From assembly GCA_016291905.1 (NCBI GenBank), contig JAEEZS010000016.1, forward strand, positions 1-64,000: DNA of 64,000 bases, in the 5' to 3' direction. Below the pieces are notes generated by a model. It ran no database searches. It saw only the letters and a list, made by a program, of their open reading frames with translations, and was not told the origin of the DNA. The position numbers and the translations under genes were made by a program. Shown in pieces: positions 60,416-64,000 of this stretch (its first letter is position 1; each line of letters starts with the position of its first letter). The stretch comes from Bacteroidaceae bacterium. GTDB lineage: Bacteria; Bacteroidota; Bacteroidia; Bacteroidales; Bacteroidaceae.

Positions 60416-61729
60416 TCATTCCCAATAAAGCTTCTGCGGATTGATGTTCCACTTGTGGTCTTTGGGGAAGTCGTCGCCCTCCCAGGCTTTCTTGGAAGTC
60501 CATTTCTCGGCGGGAGCCGTCCAGAAGGGGTGGTCGGCAGGAAGGCCGAGGGGTAGGAAGGAGAGTGATGTGAGGTAGAGCGAGCCGTTGTTGGTGTACC
60601 AGTCGGCGACGTTGGGGTGGTTGCCCACGAAGCCGATGGTAAGGAAACCGCCTTCGTTGAAGTTGCTATAGCCCGGGCGGCAGAACATCTGCTTCAGAAC
60701 GGCTGTCATGCCGGCACGCACCTGTCCGCCAGTGAGCTCGTCGGGCAGCTGTTCGCGCCATGCCAGCTGGGCGAGGGGCTGGAAGACGGCCATACGATAG
60801 GGAATGCTGCGTCCGAAGACGGGGTAGGTGCCTTCGGGGCTGATGAGGCGCTCGAGGATGACGCTGTACTTCTGCATGCGGCGGATGGCCAGCTTGTAGC
60901 GGTTCTGCACGCCACCCTGTTCGCCAGTGGCCTTTGTGAGCCAGTTGTCGCGCGGATTGCGGGATCTAATCATTTCCAGACAATCGACGTACATGGGCTG
61001 GATGACATAGCTGTTGTAGTAGTCGAAAGCAAATGCCGGGCCGTCGCTATACCAGCCATCGCCCACATACCATTCCTCCACCTTGTTCAGGGCGAGGTGG
61101 ATGCGATAGGAGTCGTAGTCGGCGCCGACGTACATGAGGAAACACTCCTCCATGGCCACGAAGAGCAGCCAATTGGTGTAGGGCGGGTCGTAGCGGCGAA
61201 GCCCCTGCAACTCTTTGATATAACGCTGCTTGGTGACTTCGTCGAGGGGGTTCCAGAGAGCATCGTAGCCGCGGAAGAGACTTTGGACGAGGTAAGCAGC
61301 ATCGACAAGCGTCTGTCCGCCAGATTGCCAGCCAAGGTAGTCGGGGCTTTCGGGATTGACGGCGTTGGCATAGCTCTTCAACGCCCATTCGCGCAGTTGG
61401 CGACGTTTTAGGCCCTCGTCGGTGTCGTCGTCAGGGAGGCTGAGCCAGGGGGCGAGGCCAGCCATAAGGCGCCCAAAGGCTTCCATGTAGCTGACGCGCT
61501 TGTCACGCCCGTCCCATGTGGGGCTGAGCTCAAGGGTGCCTTTCTCAAGCGACATCTCTTGTTGGAGTCGTCCCTCAGCCATTGCGCTAAGGACGGGAGC
61601 CGCCATCTGGTAGAGTTGTTCCATCCAGACTTCACGGTCGGATTTGATGATTTCCTTTTTCTTTTTTGCTTCGGCCGTCAGCGGCAGGAGCAGAACGAAG
61701 GAAAGGGTGAGGAAGAGGAGTTTTTTCAT
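60416..61729 (-). CDS. Secreted DUF2264 protein
   Basis: A 437-residue exported protein (signal MKKLLFLTLSFVLLLPLTAEA) with an alpha/alpha-toroid look: repeated aromatic-rich helices such as TNWLLFVAMEECFLMYVGADYD and WYVGDGWYSDGPAFAFDYYN. These match DUF2264, a family frequently found next to glycan-degrading enzymes, and related to lyase/hydrolase toroids. FGRSIPYRMAVFQPLAQLAW and NEGGFLTIGFVG are other conserved parts. Activity unknown; the neighbouring GH16 suggests polysaccharide breakdown. Follows miaA by 14 bp. Confidence 0.78.
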   Translation of the reverse strand: MKKLLFLTLSFVLLLPLTAEAKKKKEIIKSDREVWMEQLYQMAAPVLSAMAEGRLQQEMSLEKGTLELSPTWDGRDKRVSYMEAFGRLMAGLAPWLSLPDDDTDEGLKRRQLREWALKSYANAVNPESPDYLGWQSGGQTLVDAAYLVQSLFRGYDALWNPLDEVTKQRYIKELQGLRRYDPPYTNWLLFVAMEECFLMYVGADYDSYRIHLALNKVEEWYVGDGWYSDGPAFAFDYYNSYVIQPMYVDCLEMIRSRNPRDNWLTKATGEQGGVQNRYKLAIRRMQKYSVILERLISPEGTYPVFGRSIPYRMAVFQPLAQLAWREQLPDELTGGQVRAGMTAVLKQMFCRPGYSNFNEGGFLTIGFVGNHPNVADWYTNNGSLYLTSLSFLPLGLPADHPFWTAPAEKWTSKKAWEGDDFPKDHKWNINPQKLYWE

Positions 61730-61743
61730 GGGAATGATGGGAG

Positions 61744-62691
61744 TTAATGGGAGGAATGGGAGGGATGGGAGGGATGGGAGGAATGGGAGTCGATGAGGGC
61801 GAGGATGTCTTCTTTGGAGTCGGGGTGAAACCAATGGATAGAAGTGTCGCGTCGGAACCACGTCATCTGCTTGCGGGAGTAGATGCGGGTGTCTTGCTTT
61901 ATTTTCTCCACCGCAAAGTCCAGCGTACACTCGCCACGAAAGTAGGCAAAGAGTTCCTTATAGCCTACGGTGTTGAGGGCATTGGGGATGGCTGGGGAGG
62001 TGGCGGCGTACTTGTCGTAGAGTTTGCGGGCTTCATCCAGCAAGCCGTCGGCCATCATCTGTTCGACACGGGCGTTGATACGGGTATAGAGTTCCTCGCG
62101 GGGACGGGAAAGGCCAATCTTCAGCACAGAAAAAGGACGGGGGGAGCAGCTGCGGGTGCGGAATGAGGTGTAGGTACGCCCTGTCATATAGCAGATTTCC
62201 AGAGCGTGAAGAACACGCTTTGGATTCTTCTGATCCACGATGGCATAGTAGTCGGGGTCAAGGAGGCGTAACTCCTGCACTAGTGGTTCAAGGCCTTCGT
62301 CCAGATAGCGTTTGAGCAGTATGCTACGTGTTTCGTCATCGACGGTTGGGATGTCGTCGATGCCGTTGCAGACGGCATCGATGTACATCATGCTGCCGCC
62401 TGTGAGCAGAAGTGTAGGATGAGTGGGAAAGAGGCGGGCGGTGAGGCTAAGTACGTCGGCTTCGTACATGGCGGCGCTGTAGTAGTCGTCCACACCAAGC
62501 GTACCGATGAAATAGTGCTCGCAATGGCACAGCTGTTCGTCGGTAGGGGCAGCGGTGCCGATGCGCATGTCGCGGTAGAGCTGCCGGCTGTCAGCAGAAA
62601 TGACAGGCGATTGCAGATGGTCTGCAATCGCATAGCTGAGTTCTGTCTTGCCGACACCCGTAGGGCCAAGCAGCACCACCAGACGTCCCAT
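61744..62691 (-). CDS. miaA: tRNA dimethylallyltransferase
   Basis: Adds a dimethylallyl group to A37 of tRNAs reading UNN codons. 315 residues: P-loop [51 protein letters not shown] and the C-terminal [10 protein letters not shown] are the family signatures. The last 15 residues are a repetitive Ser-His-Pro tail ([14 protein letters not shown]) encoded by the 9-bp tandem repeat at 61746-61790, which is not part of the conserved fold. The start shares a base with the stop of the upstream gene. Confidence 0.95.
   Translation of the reverse strand: MGRLVVLLGPTGVGKTELSYAIADHLQSPVISADSRQLYRDMRIGTAAPTDEQLCHCEHYFIGTLGVDDYYSAAMYEADVLSLTARLFPTHPTLLLTGGSMMYIDAVCNGIDDIPTVDDETRSILLKRYLDEGLEPLVQELRLLDPDYYAIVDQKNPKRVLHALEICYMTGRTYTSFRTRSCSPRPFSVLKIGLSRPREELYTRINARVEQMMADGLLDEARKLYDKYAATSPAIPNALNTVGYKELFAYFRGECTLDFAVEKIKQDTRIYSRKQMTWFRRDTSIHWFHPDSKEDILALIDSHSSHPSHPSHSSH
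61746..61790. repeat. Five 9-bp tandem repeats at the 3' end of miaA
   Basis: AATGGGAGG, twice, then GATGGGAGG, twice, then AATGGGAGT. Read on the minus strand they encode Ser-His or Pro-Ser-His triplets of MiaA. Confidence 0.85.
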
Positions 62692-63254
62692 CAGAAGATG
62701 TCTTCGCTGGCGTTGAAGCTGTCGTCGATGATATCCATGCCTTCGGGGTCGAGTTCATCCAAGTCAAATCCGCTGTCGTCGCCGAAGTCATCGTCTAGGT
62801 CAAGAGAAGTGGAACTGTTGCCGCCGATGCTCATCAGCTGGTCGAAATCCAGCGTCTGGGCAGGGGCTTCGCCTGTCTTTTTAGTACATACGGGGGCTTT
62901 TAAGTGCTTGCCTGTAATAATTTCGCTGAGTTCGATGAAGAAGACGCGCTCGGCAAGTGGGTCAAAGACGTAGATGAGCCGTTGCTTCTCGTCCTCCACA
63001 AGGTCGCTGAGGATAGTATCGGCCATCACCCAGTTGTCTTCGTCGGCATCGCGCCCCATGTCCTCAAGGGTGATTTCCGTCTCTTTCTCCCAGCTTTCGT
63101 TGCAGAGGAAGAACGACGTCATTTGGTCGTCGGGATAGCCGACGGCCTCGAGAATGGCTTTGTGGAAGTCCAAGAATGTGGCTTCGGAGTCAATCTGTAT
63201 CTCGCGAAGGAAATGATCGACCTCGTCGGAGATAAGCGTAAATCTGTAAACCAT
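62691..63254 (-). CDS. pRiA4b ORF-3-like protein
   Basis: A 187-residue protein. The first 130 residues match the plasmid pRiA4b ORF-3 family ([57 protein letters not shown]), a ubiquitin-like-fold family of unknown role seen both on mobile elements and as a chromosomal gene in Bacteroidetes. The last 55 residues are acidic and low in complexity ([20 protein letters not shown]). It sits between lpxA and miaA; the stop shares one base with the miaA start. Confidence 0.75.
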   Translation of the reverse strand: MVYRFTLISDEVDHFLREIQIDSEATFLDFHKAILEAVGYPDDQMTSFFLCNESWEKETEITLEDMGRDADEDNWVMADTILSDLVEDEKQRLIYVFDPLAERVFFIELSEIITGKHLKAPVCTKKTGEAPAQTLDFDQLMSIGGNSSTSLDLDDDFGDDSGFDLDELDPEGMDIIDDSFNASEDIF

Positions 63255-63285
63255 TTTAGTAGAGTTTGGAATTAGATATTTAAAA

Positions 63286-64000
63286 TTAGATGTCGTCGGA
63301 TTTTATAATGCCGCGGTCGGCATGGCTGATGAAGTCGATGATGTACGCGACCTCGGGCGTGATTTCCATCTCGGCTTGGATGTGCTTCAGAGCCTGGGTG
63401 ACGTTCATGCCATTCTGGTAGATGAAGCGGTAGGCCTTGTGGATAGTGTCAATCTGTTCAGGCGTGAATCCTCTGCGACGAAGGCCGATGAGGTTTATGC
63501 CGCAGTAGGCAATGGGTTCGCGGGCAGCAATGATGTAGGGAGGGACATCCTTGGGGCATCGGCAGCCGCCTTGTATCATCACGTAGCTGCCTATGTGGCA
63601 GAACTGATGGATGAGGACTTCGGCGCTGATGGTGGCAAAGTCGTCAACGACGACCTCCCCGCCCAGCTTGGTTTGGTTGCCGATGATGCAACCGCTGCCC
63701 ACTACGCAGTCGTGCGCCACGTGCATTCCTTCCATGAGCAGGTTTCCGCTGCCCACGACGGTCTTTCCCTTCGAGGCCGTGCCGCGGTTGATGGTGACGT
63801 TTTCACGGATGCGGTTGTTGTCGCCAATCTCGGCTGTGGTGTCTTCGCCCTTGAATTTCAAGTCTTGGGGAATGGCACCCAGCACGGCGCCGGGGAACAC
63901 CTGATTGCCGCTGCCCATGCGTGTGCCGTAGAGCAGCGTGGCATGGGGCATGATGACGTTGTTGTCGCCGATGACGACGCCCTTGTCAACATAGACAAAA
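63286..64000 (-). CDS. lpxA: UDP-N-acetylglucosamine acyltransferase (5' end outside window)
   Basis: First enzyme of lipid A synthesis, transferring a hydroxyacyl chain to UDP-GlcNAc. 237 residues are visible; the frame runs off the right edge, so roughly 20 N-terminal residues are missing. The hexapeptide repeats of the left-handed beta-helix are evident, as is GMHVAHDCVVGSGCII with the catalytic His. The C-terminal helical part (LRRRGFTPEQIDTIHKAYRF) is typical. Followed by the pRiA4b ORF-3 gene and miaA. Confidence 0.93.
   Translation of the reverse strand, partial: FVYVDKGVVIGDNNVIMPHATLLYGTRMGSGNQVFPGAVLGAIPQDLKFKGEDTTAEIGDNNRIRENVTINRGTASKGKTVVGSGNLLMEGMHVAHDCVVGSGCIIGNQTKLGGEVVVDDFATISAEVLIHQFCHIGSYVMIQGGCRCPKDVPPYIIAAREPIAYCGINLIGLRRRGFTPEQIDTIHKAYRFIYQNGMNVTQALKHIQAEMEITPEVAYIIDFISHADRGIIKSDDI

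Noticed and set aside
62691..63254. Evidence of a mobile element from the pRiA4b ORF-3 gene
   Set aside because: The family also occurs as an ordinary chromosomal gene in Bacteroidetes, and there are no inverted repeats or transposase genes around it.

Overview
The window reads as a chromosomal segment of a member of the Bacteroidales, most likely Prevotellaceae. Evidence: promoter boxes of the Bacteroidetes type (TAnnTTTG) sit upstream of most transcription units, no clear Shine-Dalgarno sequences are seen, and the families are Bacteroidales-typical (DUF4827, DUF5686, DUF4886, DUF2264, DUF3791/DUF3990, UpxY, HU-SPOR, a GTPase-deficient type EF-G, DUF1080). No rRNA, tRNA, insertion sequence, phage or CRISPR array was recognised.

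Layout. 1-4935 (-): arabinose operon galM-like lipoprotein, SSS sugar symporter, araD, araA (cut by the window edge). 5465-8448 (+): DUF4827 lipoprotein, glmM, ybaK, DUF1232. 8468-9655 (-): hemW. 9802-11964 (+): EF-G2-like factor. 12087-14474 (-): DUF5686 outer-membrane protein. 14651-20519 (+): GH16 lipoprotein, then an apparent operon of a galacturonokinase-like GHMP kinase, a nucleotidyltransferase, a Tat-exported Gfo/Idh/MocA oxidoreductase, a DUF1080 lipoprotein and an orphan UpxY/NusG-like protein. 20509-23594 (-): grpE-dnaJ-folC. 24279-25746: divergent cdd and a glucosaminidase-LysM protein. 25951-33498 (+): two paralogous secreted proteins of about 1200 residues with a C-terminal sorting-type domain. 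34230-35172 (+): three overlapping small genes (DUF3791, DUF3990, unknown), a possible ADP-ribosyltransferase-type toxin module. 35193-38764: nnrD, bcp, GNAT, second DUF1080, pnuC. 39103-48031 (+): PurF-type amidophosphoribosyltransferase behind a leader with a terminator, a CarA-CarB fusion whose glutaminase active site is lost, an aldo-keto reductase and a TGS/ThrRS-like nucleoside kinase. 48326-50032 (+): paaK and an ACT protein. 50029-54060: rfbC, HU-SPOR, FHA, dnaX. 54137-61729: secreted hydrolases and esterases, including a calpain-like lipoprotein protease. 61744-64000 (-): lpxA (partial), a pRiA4b ORF-3 protein, miaA.

The most unusual non-coding signal is a family of intergenic arrays built on a 21-22 bp period at five loci (about 5.0, 23.7, 33.8, 38.1 and 48.1 kb). 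Three of them have five units of 21 bp. Two loci carry recognisably homologous sequence. Two (5 and 24 kb) are followed by inverted clusters of 8-bp repeats around an AT-rich palindromic core, one of which is a perfect 46-bp palindrome; the 33.8-kb array lies inside a long inverted repeat. The most unusual coding signals are the CarAB fusion with Cys-to-Gly and His-to-Cys replacements in its glutaminase triad, the uronate-type kinase operon, the three-gene DUF3990 module, and Cys-rich modules grafted onto secreted sugar-acting lipoproteins.

Limits: family assignments come from reading motifs by eye, without database searches. Promoters are consensus matches only, and most lack a recognisable -33 box.
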